Positions 34,852-46,800 of a DNA stretch of 64,000 bases are shown here, piece after piece. Origin of the DNA: Latrodectus hesperus (lineage: Eukaryota > Arthropoda > Arachnida > Araneae > Theridiidae); assembly GCA_037975125.1 (NCBI GenBank), contig CM075853.1, positions 89,538,395-89,602,394 on the forward strand, in the 5' to 3' direction. Numbering within the stretch: position 1 is the first letter of the stretch; each line of letters opens with the position of its first letter. A program made the translations under genes and the position numbers. The notes beneath the pieces were generated by a model, which was not told the DNA's origin, made no database searches, and worked only from the letters and a program-made list of their open reading frames with translations.

Positions 34852-35453
34852 TGAAAATTTTTATTAAGTACTTTTGATTCATTTTTATGCAAGAGTGCTA
34901 ACTGAGTATAAAATTTAAAGTCATTTTCTATTTGACTGTTAAAATATTTGAGTTTTTTCTACAAAGATTTAACTCTTTTTATCTATGTAAAACAAATGCT
35001 TTAATTTAACAAGCTGTTCTTGTTTTTAATTTGGTTTTTTAAGCCTATTATAAAATAATTGGAAAATTAATAGTAAATGAACCTCATTCTCACGATAGTT
35101 TATAAAGGAATTTTCCACTGTGAACATTCCACTGAAATTTTATTACTGTTACCTTATGAAATTTCTTTTTTGCTTATAATTAACAATTTATTAAAATATT
35201 AACAAAAAAATATCCGTTAAAATTTTATGCAATATCAATGCGTTATGCAATATCAGTTCAATTATTAATTTTTAGAACTGATGTTATTTCAAACAGGCTA
35301 GTCAAATATATTGGTATATTTGTATTAATTATGTTTAGTGCAAATATTTTGAATGCAGTGACTTTTAAAATTGGGTACTGTTTTATTTACATTTTTGTGG
35401 TTGTAATATTATACATCACATTTTTTTATAAATAATTTTGCTTTTATTTTGCA

Positions 35454-35463
35454 AATAAATAAA
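35454..35463 (+). promoter_or_regulatory. Candidate polyadenylation signal downstream of EPT1
   Basis: Two overlapping AATAAA hexamers (35454-35459 and 35458-35463) lie about 600 bases after the EPT1 stop, followed by T-rich sequence. Such hexamers are frequent in AT-rich DNA, and others occur downstream (for example near 35815, 40401 and 41886), so the true cleavage site cannot be chosen. Confidence 0.3.
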
Positions 35464-37016
35464 ATCTTTATTGCACATGTTCTTTTTTTATTCAAATTAA
35501 ATATTTCAATAGCACTGTCACATTTTATTTGTACTTGTAGAATGGCTATACAAAGATACTATAAACTATTCAGCTGAACTGTGTGCCTTGATTAAATTGA
35601 TTCAGTTTTTTAAGAAAGTTATAATTTTTTTAATAAATTAATTATATCCATAATTGTATTGGGTGATTCAATTTTGATATTGATATGATGGAATACTGGC
35701 ACAAATGCTGATTTTTGCTTGTCAAGGGCAGAATTTAAGCTAGAATTGTATGCTTTTAATGATATCAAGGCTTTGTATTGTTTTAAATACAAATTTTCAT
35801 GTTAGATTCATCTTTAAATAAAAGCCAATTTTACTATAAAACTTGTTTTTATTATGACTTTTGCAAAATTTAATCACATAATACAAATATTTATGGGCAA
35901 TACTATTTTTGTGTTAAATAAACTCACTTTTATGAGTCACTGTAATCATTAATATCTAGTCTATAATATAATATATTTATTATGTATGTCAATAAATTCA
36001 ATTTATTATGATAAAATCTTAATTGTAACTTTTGCAGTTTGGTATCACTTTTATGATTTTATTTTAAAAAATACACATGTGTCAGTTTTTTGGTTCTTGT
36101 AGATTTGAAATTAGATTCAAACATTACTTTAGAAACTTAAGTTTCATAATGCTAATAATTTTTCACAAATTGGTGGAATGTCATCTATTGGTCAGCATCT
36201 TATTAACGCTGTTCAAAAATTTAGTCTTATTGATAATATAAATTTTTCCTAAATGCTATTGAAAGAGATTTTCAAATTCTATATATTTGTCTTTTTATTG
36301 CCTTATATTTAGTTAATACCAAAATCATTGCTATTGTTCTGAAATTAAAGCAGCCATGAGAATGTGTTCTTTATTCTAAACGCACATCTTGTTAAAACTT
36401 AGTAGAAATTCAAATAGTTACATTTTGAAATAATAACCTTAAATAATTGTAATGGGTTACTAATTAATTAGGTTTGAAAACAAGCATTAAAACAACATAT
36501 TTGTCAGAATAGTTTTATAGTAGTTGTGGATTTTATATTACAATTTTGGTATCATTGAAATGAAGTGTTATCAAATTTACTTTATATTAATTTGAATTGG
36601 TAGATATAGCTGGAATAATAAATTTTTATTAAATTTATATTAAATGCTCAATAATTTAAATAAAAATCTTTTTTCTCAAATGAGATACAATTATGCATTG
36701 TAATGTTTCATATTTTTATCTTTGTTGTCATAGTCTATCAGTTACATTATTAATTGGAATTTAATTACTTTAATATATTAAAATAAGGCTTTTCATTTGT
36801 GTTTGTCTCTCTCCAAAATCTACCATGATGACATAGTAAAGACAAGAGTACAAATATTGCCAGCTTGATGATTTTTTCATACTTTTACTGTTAACTTGAT
36901 AGATTAACATACTACTTAAAAATATTAATGTGTATATTTCTTGCAATTTATTTTTTTTAATTACCTAAACAACTTTGCAGAGTTTCAGTTGTAAATCAAT
37001 TATTTAATTGATTTGT

Positions 37017-37080
37017 AATGTAAATCAATTAATCAATCAATTAATCAATCAATAATTAATCATGTAAATCAATTATTTAA
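37017..37080. repeat. Short tandem repeat (ATCAATTA-type)
   Basis: Repeated AATCAATTAATC-like units and two copies of 'gtaaatcaattatttaat' flanking them. Likely replication slippage. Confidence 0.7.
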
Positions 37081-38159
37081 TGTTCAGCATGTAAATATAT
37101 TTTGTGATTTAAATCTCCAACTTTCATTATACAATCTTCCTCCAATATGATTGTTTAGTTTCAATTCATTTTAGTGAACATTTTATTGAATGAGTATAAG
37201 TGATATTTATAGTTTAAGCAAACATTGCAAACTTTTTGTTGATGTGATTAGTTAAAAAATATATGCATTTTCCATTGTATAAAATGCATCTGGAAATAAA
37301 AACAGATTAAGCTAGAATGCAGAATATAAGTTTTAACTACAGTTATTTTATTTGAAAAAATTCAGTTATTTAAAGATTTTCATATTTTAAAATGTGAGGG
37401 GAATATAGTATATTTTCTTTGGTTTATCAACATCTTTTAATGGTTTCTTGATTGGATCTCTTTGAAAACACTATTAAAAATAATTTTTTAGAATGATCAA
37501 ATAATTTCATAAAATTTAGATATTTCCTTCAGCTTTTCTTAATATTTGAAGAAATTTCAGAAAAAAAACACATTATAGGATATTCTCTTTGTTTTTAATT
37601 TTGAAAAATTCTCCAGTTAATGTAACATTCTAATTTTTCGTCCTGATTAAAAATTTAGCCATGCAAGCATAATTACAAATCTTCTATTTATCATAAGTTA
37701 TGTTTAAAACGAATGGTTTTAACATGTCCAAATTTTTAAATTGTTTCATTCCTCAATGTTTATTGATGTTTTTTCTTTAGTGATATTTTCTCATACATTT
37801 CTATGCCAAATGAATAAAAAATTAAGTGAAAATATTCTACACATTTTTATTATCTAGCAATAAAAAAATTGTTTTACTGATGTTCTGTGAAATATTCTAA
37901 AAACTGCCTTTTTAATAATGGTTTACAGTGATCCCTCGTTTTTCGCAGTTAATAGGGACCAGAATTTTCCGAGAAAACAGAAAAACCATGAAATTGGGTT
38001 TGCCCCTAGGAATTTTCGCGTATGCAGGTACACAAATGTTTTAAATATGTAAACATTTATAATAATTTATGCTTCTACATACATATATATAATAATTTAT
38101 ACATTTTTATACTTTACACATTTAAGACAAAAATTACAACAGTATACATGTTTACTTAA

Positions 38160-38960
38160 GTGTGTTGATGCTAGTTAATAAAGTTCTTGAAGAGGAATGT
38201 ACACAAAGGCATCCTCTTCCAAAATAGGCCTGTTTCATCCATATTGAAAATTTATTCAGGGAGGTAGCCTCTCTTATTGAAGCTTAGGAAACTCTTCCTC
38301 CACGTAACGACAAGCAGCATCTTTGTCAGCAGAGGAAGCCTCGCCACAAAGAAACACGTTTTTGAGGCTGTATCGTTTTTAAAATTTCTTGAACCAGCCT
38401 TTGCTAGCAAGCCTCATTCTGGAGGAGGCGAATCACTCCTGGCAGCGCTGTTGCTGCCTTGAGGTACGTCAGCACCTTCTTCAGCCTCTTCATTGTCGTT
38501 ATCAAGCAAGATTTGGTCGTAAAGAACTTTGGCTTTTGTCTTGATCATATTAGTGTCCAAATTCACTGTGTTTTACCTGCAATCAGCAATCCTTAATGCC
38601 ATTGCAGTTTCCATTTTCACAATTCTGTTATTACTGAGAGTTACACCACGCGCTTCGCTTCTTTATTGAAGGTTATTGAAACAGATTTTCGGATGTTTGC
38701 TTCCTCTTTCTTGATGTATTGTACTTTAGAGTCATTCAGTTTGTACTGGCGTGACACAGAGGAATATAGCTTCTGCCCTCTTGAATCATATCTAAAAGAT
38801 TCACTTTTTCGCTGATGGTTATCATCTTACTCTTGGGTGTCCTCATCATATTAGTGTCCAAACTCACTGTCTTTTTTCTGCAACCAGCAATCCACAATGC
38901 TAGTGCAGTTTCCATTTTCACAATAATGTTATTACGCGGAGTATAGTAATTTAGGAAATG
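38160..38960 (-). pseudogene. Tigger-type transposase remnant
   Basis: Minus strand: SKMITISEKVNLLDMIQEGR (38840-38780), the psq-type helix-turn-helix that begins Tigger proteins; SLDTNMIKTKAKVLYDQIL with EEAEEGADVP (38580-38460), the CENP-B-like linker; and YLPE*IFNMDETGLFWKRMP (38265-38190), where NMDETGLFWK contains the first catalytic Asp of the DDE domain. The reading then runs into non-coding sequence, so the other two catalytic residues are absent. The segment KMETALALWIAGCRKKTVSL occurs twice. Confidence 0.88.
38544..38936. repeat. Internal direct repeat of the Tigger remnant
   Basis: About 92 bases at 38544-38636 and 38845-38936 are near-identical (both start ATCATATTAGTGTCCAAA and end in CAGTTTCCATTTTCACAAT plus TTATTAC). 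The spacing is 301 bases. In an intact Tigger this 'ALALW...LDTN' segment occurs once, downstream of the helix-turn-helix; here a second copy lies upstream of it. Confidence 0.8.
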
Positions 38961-41900
38961 AATACGAATAAGGGAAATATAGGAACTTCAAAAAAATAAA
39001 ATATGTATATATATATGAATTATAAAAAAATATTCGCTAAATAATAACTATAAATTATAAGATCAATTTAATAATTTTTGAAAAATTAATATTTTGGAAA
39101 AATCTGCTAAGCATTGAAGTTGCAAAACATGAAAAACGAAGTGGCGAGGGAACACTGTATACTATTGTGTTTATGTGAGTGCATATGTCTGTGTATATAT
39201 AAAATTTGTTTATTATTCTAATTATGCAAGTAATAATTACTTACTTGTGAATGCAAATTTATAAAAATTTCATTTTCATGTTTTACATTTATTAAATTAT
39301 TAAGGAAATAACTGTTGCAAAGATATTGTATAGTTTTGCATTGATATTGAAACATAACGAATTTAAATACAATAACTAAATTTTCTTTGTAATGTTATTG
39401 TTTTTAATTTTGAGTTATTTCTTTTTCATGTTTGTTTTGTACAATATTTAGTCGTCAAGAAGTTAGTTGCTTTAAGTAATTTTGTAAAATCTACAAAAAT
39501 TTGCATAGTTGTTTTATTTCTGCTTCTTAATTACAGTGATTGGTATTTCTTTTAAGTAATTCATTTTATGTGATTTCAAATTTCTCCCAATTGTTTCATG
39601 TAATGAAAAAGAATTTAAACTATTTTAGGCTTAGTGTGCCCTATACATTCTTAAAATATTATTTCTTTTAATAGTATAATTTTTTTAACCCAAAAAATTA
39701 AGATATAAATATTTTTACTAACATAAAATTTAAGTAATTTAAATATTTTAATGTATTATTAATGGTATTCATAAATGTTGATACTGAAAATTAATTTTTT
39801 CATTTTTTCCCAGTTTATTACTTCTAGTTAGTACTTACTCCTTATTATTTAAAGATTATTTTTTTTCTTACTGTTATCTAATCTTTATTTGAATAAGGCT
39901 ACATAACTATTTATGTATTTTACTATTAAGTTATAAAAACTTGCTTTGAATAGCATGAAGAAAACATGATTAAATTAAAACAACAAGGTGATATGGATGA
40001 AAGTCTTTAATATTATAAAGTATTCATAGAAATTATTTTTAAATTTGTCTTTTATTTTAGAAATTCGGTCTTTAAAATATATATTTCGAAAGATTTACTT
40101 ATATTGTTTTATCATTTAAAAAGCACACCTTCAAAAATAAGAGAAATTACACACTCAACCATAAAAGAATTTGAGAATAATTGAAATTTTGTAATCTGCG
40201 CTGAATAGGTTATTATGAATGTTAAGCTTCAAAATTAAATTTTTGTTAAAATGACATTAATGCTCAACTCAAATATTTCATTATGATTTTAAAAATGTAT
40301 CAAGAAAATATATAAAAAGGAATCTTTTGTCATATGTTAAGTAAAATTCTTTTCCAAGGAATTGTTGCCATACATGAACAGCCATTCGATTGAAACTTTT
40401 GTAAATAAAGTTTTTATAAACAGTTTTCCTTACATCCTATTAACTGTATTAGTTTTGTACCAGTTATTTTGTTAATATAGCTTAATGAAATTTTTTGCAG
40501 ATGCCATTAATGGCACTGAAGGCATGCCATTAACTAAAACTAATTGTTCTTATTAGATTTTTTTCATGTATTGGATTCTCCTTGATAAATTATTTGTCTT
40601 TAAAAGAATTTATATTCAGATACAAGCTTGTTTCTCAAGTAAACTCTACTTATGTTGTTGGTAATGCATTTTCTGTAGTTTCCTGTGAAATAAATGTGTT
40701 TTATTTATTCATTTAAAAACGATCTTATTTAAAAATGATTCTTTTAGACTAGATAAATTTGGAAATAAAAAATAATTGAAGCATCATTCATAAACTTTAA
40801 ATATTTTTACTGTGCGAATATCCAGTATTGGACTGAATTGTTTCTAAGACATAAATGGCGTTTTTCCTTCAGTGCTAGGTTTTGTAGTTTCTCTTAAGTT
40901 GTACAAGCATTTAAACTCAGACACTTGTTTCATCATTTAAGTATTACATTTGTGATGTTAAAAGGTTGAAATGGAAAGATGATTTAATAGACTAATTTAT
41001 TCACTGACAATTTCTCTACAATTACATGTAATATTATCAGAGTACTATTATGATTACATTCATGGTACATTTGATGCGTAACTAATCACTATGAAGATAA
41101 TTTCTACTCCTTTTTATAGTCTTGCGTTAAAACGGTCTTTGTCACTAATAACAAAATTGAAAAGAAATTGCATGAAAAATATTTTTAAGTTTCTCATTCT
41201 GTAAACCTTAAGAAATTTACCAGATTTATGTATTTTATCAGGTATATCCTGTGTGCTATTTGTTCCTCAGATTTTCGTTTTATGGTATTTGTACAAAATT
41301 TCTTGTTAACCTTTTTTTAATGAAAGAAAAGAAAATAGAAAATTTGCTGCTATTTTTGATGTTTATTTGAAGTTATTTTTTACAGATTTCTATGTATGAC
41401 AATGTTTTTCTGCTACAAATGTCTTAATGTATAAATTGGTTGTTAAAATTCAGTGTAGTTTTGTTTGTTGCTTTTGTGTTTTAACATTAAAAAAGGGATT
41501 CTTTTGTACTTATAATTTGGGTCCATCTTACTAGGACCAGTTTATTTAACAGCATTGTTTTTATCAAGTATTTCTAATTTTTTATCATATATTTTATTAA
41601 ATTACTTGCTTTACTAATGAATTGTGCCATATTGATTGTGTTTTGATCATGGTAGTGGAATTAGAAAATTTTCAATTTAAGACTGATTTTTTTTTGTTTT
41701 TTTTTTGTTTTTAATATAAGCATTTTTTGCAAGAATATGTAGAAAAACCTATTTCCCTTCTTTTCAATATATTTTTATCATGACTTTTGTTTGGGATCCT
41801 TTGTAATATACATTTTATTTAATAGTTCTGTTTTGCTTATTGTATATTATAAAGTACAGTTCAGTCGATATGTAAAGGTAACAGCAAAATAAATAAATTT

Positions 41901-43793
41901 TGAAATGATACAAAAGTTTTGTAATAAACATTTCGTCATGTGATTTTTATACATAAGACTATTAAAGATTATTTACTTAAATATAGCATAAGTATTTACT
42001 ATTTCATTTTGATTTATAATACAGGACAGCTATTTAATACTTCGTTTTTATAGAAATCATGTATCAACAGTTGAATGATGTTAAGTAATATGACTGGCAT
42101 TTAAATCAATATTTCCTAAAAGTTTGATATTGATGTAACTATGACTCCTAAAAATATATAGAATTTTAAGTTTAGGGAAATACAACAACAAATTTCAGCC
42201 TGTGCTATCAAATTACACATATATACATACACAAACATGTGTATTTTAGAAAACAAATTTGTGAAGTTTTGTTAAATTTATTCGAGCTATTTAATTTGTA
42301 AAACAAAGCATTTCCAATTTGCTTATAATATCTTCAATTTTAAGTAACATCTTACATATAGTAAAGAATGACCACATAATATATGTGAAGGAAAAACATC
42401 TTTACAATTCTTTTTAATTTGTAGAAATCATAAATTATATATAATAGGCTTACTGTATCATTTACAAAGATTTAAGTAAATTTTAATATAATATTTAAAG
42501 CAGAAAATTTAATCTACTTTAAGTTCCACTTTTATTTATAAGGTAAAATTCTTATTAAGTAAATATTAAAAGTTTTTGTTTAGTTGGAAGTTCATTTAAA
42601 TTCTTAGTGATTTCTGTAAATGTAGATATAGTTTTTAAATATTTGAATTTTAACTTGACAGTAGTAAATTTTTGTTGCATTTGAATTTCAGTTATCTATT
42701 TACTTTTTTTAAAAGTTAATTTAATATCATTAAATACAAAAAAAAATTATTTTGAATTACTTATTTACTATGTTTATAATTTTAAAAAATTCTCCAAATA
42801 TGTCATTTTCAAATCTTTAAAACTAATTGAAATTTGTTTCGTTACAATGATTTTACATTTTGAAAATCTATCTTGAGAAATTTCTATTTTTTGTAAATAA
42901 TTGTTTCATTAATAACCAAGGATTTAGTTTTTACAAAGTTTGAAATATTGAAATGAACTTTTTTCAGGAACAATTTCCTTTTTCACAATATGTAGAACGA
43001 ATATTAAATTTATGTCCTTTTATGTATTTTAAGGCTTAAGAATGAATATTTTGATTTCTTAATGTAACTTTTATATTTTTAAATAAAATTATTTTAATTA
43101 TGATTATATCTTTTAGGTATTTAAATGTTTAGGATTTTCTGATCACTTGTGAAGTTAATTGTTGATAACCACATATCTTTAAACTTTTTATGAATGCATT
43201 GTTGCTGTTTCGTGAGACAGAAATTTTTATTTTCAATGATAAATGCTTTTGTAAATTCAAAGTTTTATTAGATTTAATTCAGTTTTATTTGAATATTATC
43301 AGAATTATTCATGATCTTTCAATTTTTACATATTTATTAACATGGAATTTAAGGTTTACATTAAATATGGGAAAATTTTTTTGTATATTTTTTAATTTTG
43401 TACTTGAATGTTTACATAAATAAGCTCAAATATTTTAATGATTTTGTTTCTTGAAACATTTTGTCATATTTTTTTGTTTAAGATTGTATTTTATCTTAAT
43501 TTTTGAACAAAAGAGAAGTTTCAGTTATTGACTGTTTGTGTGTATACTTTTCTTGATTTAAAAATTAATGAAAAATTAAATAAAAAATAAAGACTGGTGA
43601 GAATATAGAGCTCAAACCATATTTAATGAACAAACAGTGATTGTTATGAGAAAAACAAATTTTTCCTTAGCTATAACATTTAAATGGGGCAGCTATGTGT
43701 AGTTTTGTTGACTGTGTTAGTATAGTTTACTTTAAAACCATGTGATTTTAGTTCTTGTTTTTTTAGCATAATTTTGCCTTATTTGTTTTGTCT

Positions 43794-43822
43794 GATATAA
43801 TGGCAATTAATGCCATTATATC
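43794..43822. repeat. 12-bp perfect inverted repeat
   Basis: GATATAATGGCA and TGCCATTATATC separated by ATTAA. Can form a hairpin; no further support for function. Confidence 0.85.
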
Positions 43823-46800
43823 AAATGGCAATTAACTATTTGTATTCAGTTTGTTAAAAAAAAAAATGGGCTTCATTTTTAAATGATAATTTATTTTATG
43901 AGAATATGTTAAATTCATGGTTTTATGAGCAAAGGTTTATCAGATATTAAGATTTAGAGTATGTATAATTAAAATAAAAACTGTTGTAGTAAGAGTACAG
44001 GTACAAAAATGACATGCTATAAAAAGTACGACCTCAATATCATTTCATTTTCCAAAATGCAATCTTAGCCTTTTGTGCCAGAAATGTTAATGCTCGAATG
44101 GATCTTTATTATGAAAAATATCTTTCTTGAATAAATTAGTTATTAATATTTTAAAAAAATTTATTTTTATATTAAGGTATTGAGTTCTAGATTAGCATTA
44201 AAGTGAATGAATGCTGATTAATTAAAGCATAATCAGAGTAATTGTTATTCTCTTTTGTTCTTTATATTTGAATAAAGTTGCTACAAAGTTAAGAAAAAAC
44301 CCACATAAAACATTCATAATTCCAATAAATATGAAAACTTATTCAGAAAAATAAATTGCTGTACCTTTGCAAAATATTGTAATTATGCTTTTGGTTGACT
44401 GTTTTGTCATTTGAAGTGTTGTGGAATTTTCATTTCTTTAATTACTAAATAATCTCTGCATGTTTGATTTTGTATAACAGTTATAATTTTTATTTCCGTT
44501 TTTTTAGTATCTGACTTAAATTTGAAATTTTGATCTTTTGTTTTCACATAAAATCATAACTTGAAGTTAAAGCTTGTATGATTTTTATAGCATTATTTAT
44601 GTATCTAAAAATAAATTTTAAATATTAGTTTATTTTTTCTCACATTATATGAACATAATTATTTCTGTAAAGATTTGTATTCAGGAATATTTGTAAAAAT
44701 TAATGAATTACTTTTTGCTGTTTCACTTTTACAAATGCAAACAATTCTAATATATGTATATATTGAAATTTGATTTTCGCTTTATTTTGAAGAAAGTAAA
44801 TACTTTCTTTCGTTCCTAATTCCAGTCATTTGTAAAATAAAATCATAAACATGCCATCATTTACTAAAACATTTCTTTGTGGAGATGGTTAAGAATTTTA
44901 GCATTTACAGTGCTTTTCATGACTGAATGTGATTATACTTTTCCAAATCTTATTAAATAATTCTTATTTTGTTATGTTTGTTCTAAAAAAGTGATTTTAT
45001 TTTTCATTTTAATTTATGATGTAGTTTTAAAGTTTTTATTTTCAAACAAATTGTTAAAGTGAGAATTACACATTTGTTCATGTGCTTTCAATATTTTGTA
45101 TCTTCATCACACTGTCTGATGTTTGTAAATGTTTGTAAATATATGTATATCTAAAAATTAATTATCTCTTATACAACTTATGCACCCTATAATTCAGAAT
45201 GTTTATTTCAAAGTGATCAATATTTTGAAAAACTATTGTTACTATTTAAAGGTGAGTAAATTACACATTTAAATTCTTAATGTTTAAAGTTGTTTTATGA
45301 TTCTAACTTTTTAATGCAGTATTTTCTTTATTAAATGTGCAATTTATAAAAATTTTAATATTGCCGGATTGGTGTCTTGTCCATATTTTTGAATGGCATT
45401 AAATTTGTATGTTAAAACTATTTCTATTGAATTTAAATGTCTGCATACAAATTATGTAAATCCAATGTTTATTTAAATAGGTCTGTTCCAACTCTTAAAT
45501 TTTTATTTTATTCATAAAGTTAAAATTTTCAATGTTTGCACTCTATTGCTTTGATTGTTGTTACATATGATAATTAAAATCTGAAAGTTAACTTGAGAAT
45601 AATAGTTAAAAGTGAACAAATTTATTTGTAAAATTTTTAGCATCTAAGTTTAATTCTTTGTTTTACTATTTGAATTTCACCCATGTTAATTTCTAATTAA
45701 AATATACAGTATTGTGATTAATGTAACAATTTTTGTAAAGTTATGCATATACTGACATTGCTGTAACTTGTATCCAGATGTATTTATTTTAATTCATGTT
45801 ATTTTGAGTTATTGAACCATCATATTACAAAAGTGATTTCTGCTCTTCATTAAATAGAATATTTTGTGAAAACTCTTTAAAATTTAACTTTGTGCCTTGA
45901 AAAGAAATTAACTTGAAATTGTCATGCATATTTTTATTACATAAATACTTTTAAGTGTTACATGTGGTATTCCTAGGTATATTATTCCCTGAATCTCTTT
46001 AAACTGAGCTTTATTACTAGATTTATCATTACAGTTGCACTTTCTACACTTGTCATTAGAGTGAAATTGTAAAATAACAAATATATTTAAATTGAATTAA
46101 TTAAAAAATTTTCATGTTAAATAAGAAACCTTATTTTCATATTTTCTTGCCTTGTTCTGTTATACCATCAGCCAAATCTGTATATTTCAATAGATTATAC
46201 TGAATAAAATATATTCATTTGATAAACTTGTATAAAATATTTCTTTATAAATTATTTGTTATATTTTAAATTATTAACTACAATTTAAAATCAAAACTAA
46301 AAATTTAATAATCAGAAGTTTTAAAGTACTGAAAGTGGCAAAAAAAAAGCCATTTAATAATTGATATATGATATTCTGTAATTATTTTCTTTAATGTAAA
46401 CTAAGAAAAGAAATTTAATTACCTTGTCCTGAAATATTTTTTTAAAAAATAGTTATACAATACTTAATGTGCAGATACTGTTAAATAGAGCTATATTTAT
46501 TTTGTGTAGATGTGTAGATAAAAAAAACATAAATTAAGTTTTTTTTTATTAAAGTAAAATATTTAGGTGGCATTGAGGTATACAAGATTTAAATATTCTA
46601 TAATGTGTAATTTAGAGCCCTTTAATTACCCAGGCCGACGCATGAGATATCCACTGTCCAAATCTTGGCGACCGTAATGTATTTCTGTGGAGTTTTTTGC
46701 TAATTGCCTTGAGAAATAAAGGAATTTAAAGCAAATTTTTCAGAATTTTCTGCTACCAAACGTTGGACATAGACCATAAAATGTGAGTCATTAAATAATG

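Larger units (their letters stand above)
34852..37925. other. T-rich sequence after the EPT1 stop, candidate 3' UTR
   Basis: No second gene is recognisable. Several AATAAA hexamers are present. The sequence is T-rich on the plus strand, as often seen for transcribed 3' UTR or intron. A short cluster of 'aatcaatta' repeats lies at 37017-37080. The 65-residue hydrophobic frame at 35238-35435 is judged to be chance. Confidence 0.4.
37926..39157 (-). mobile_element. Tigger/pogo-like DNA transposon, internally rearranged
   Basis: Terminal inverted repeats: left CAGTGATCCCTCGTTTTTCG; right, read inward, CAGTGTTCCCTCG...TTCGTTTTTC. TA dinucleotides flank both ends (37924-37925 and 39158-39159), the normal TA target duplication. 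Minus-strand coding remnants match Tigger transposases. At 1232 bp it is shorter than full-length Tiggers; the DDE catalytic domain beyond the first block is deleted. Confidence 0.9.

Noticed and set aside
35238..35435. 65-residue hydrophobic frame as a small membrane protein gene
   Set aside because: High Ile/Phe/Tyr content is what AT-rich sequence gives by chance; no start context, splice or family support.
43190..43423. 77-codon frame as a gene
   Set aside because: Composition typical of chance frames in AT-rich DNA; no recognisable motif.
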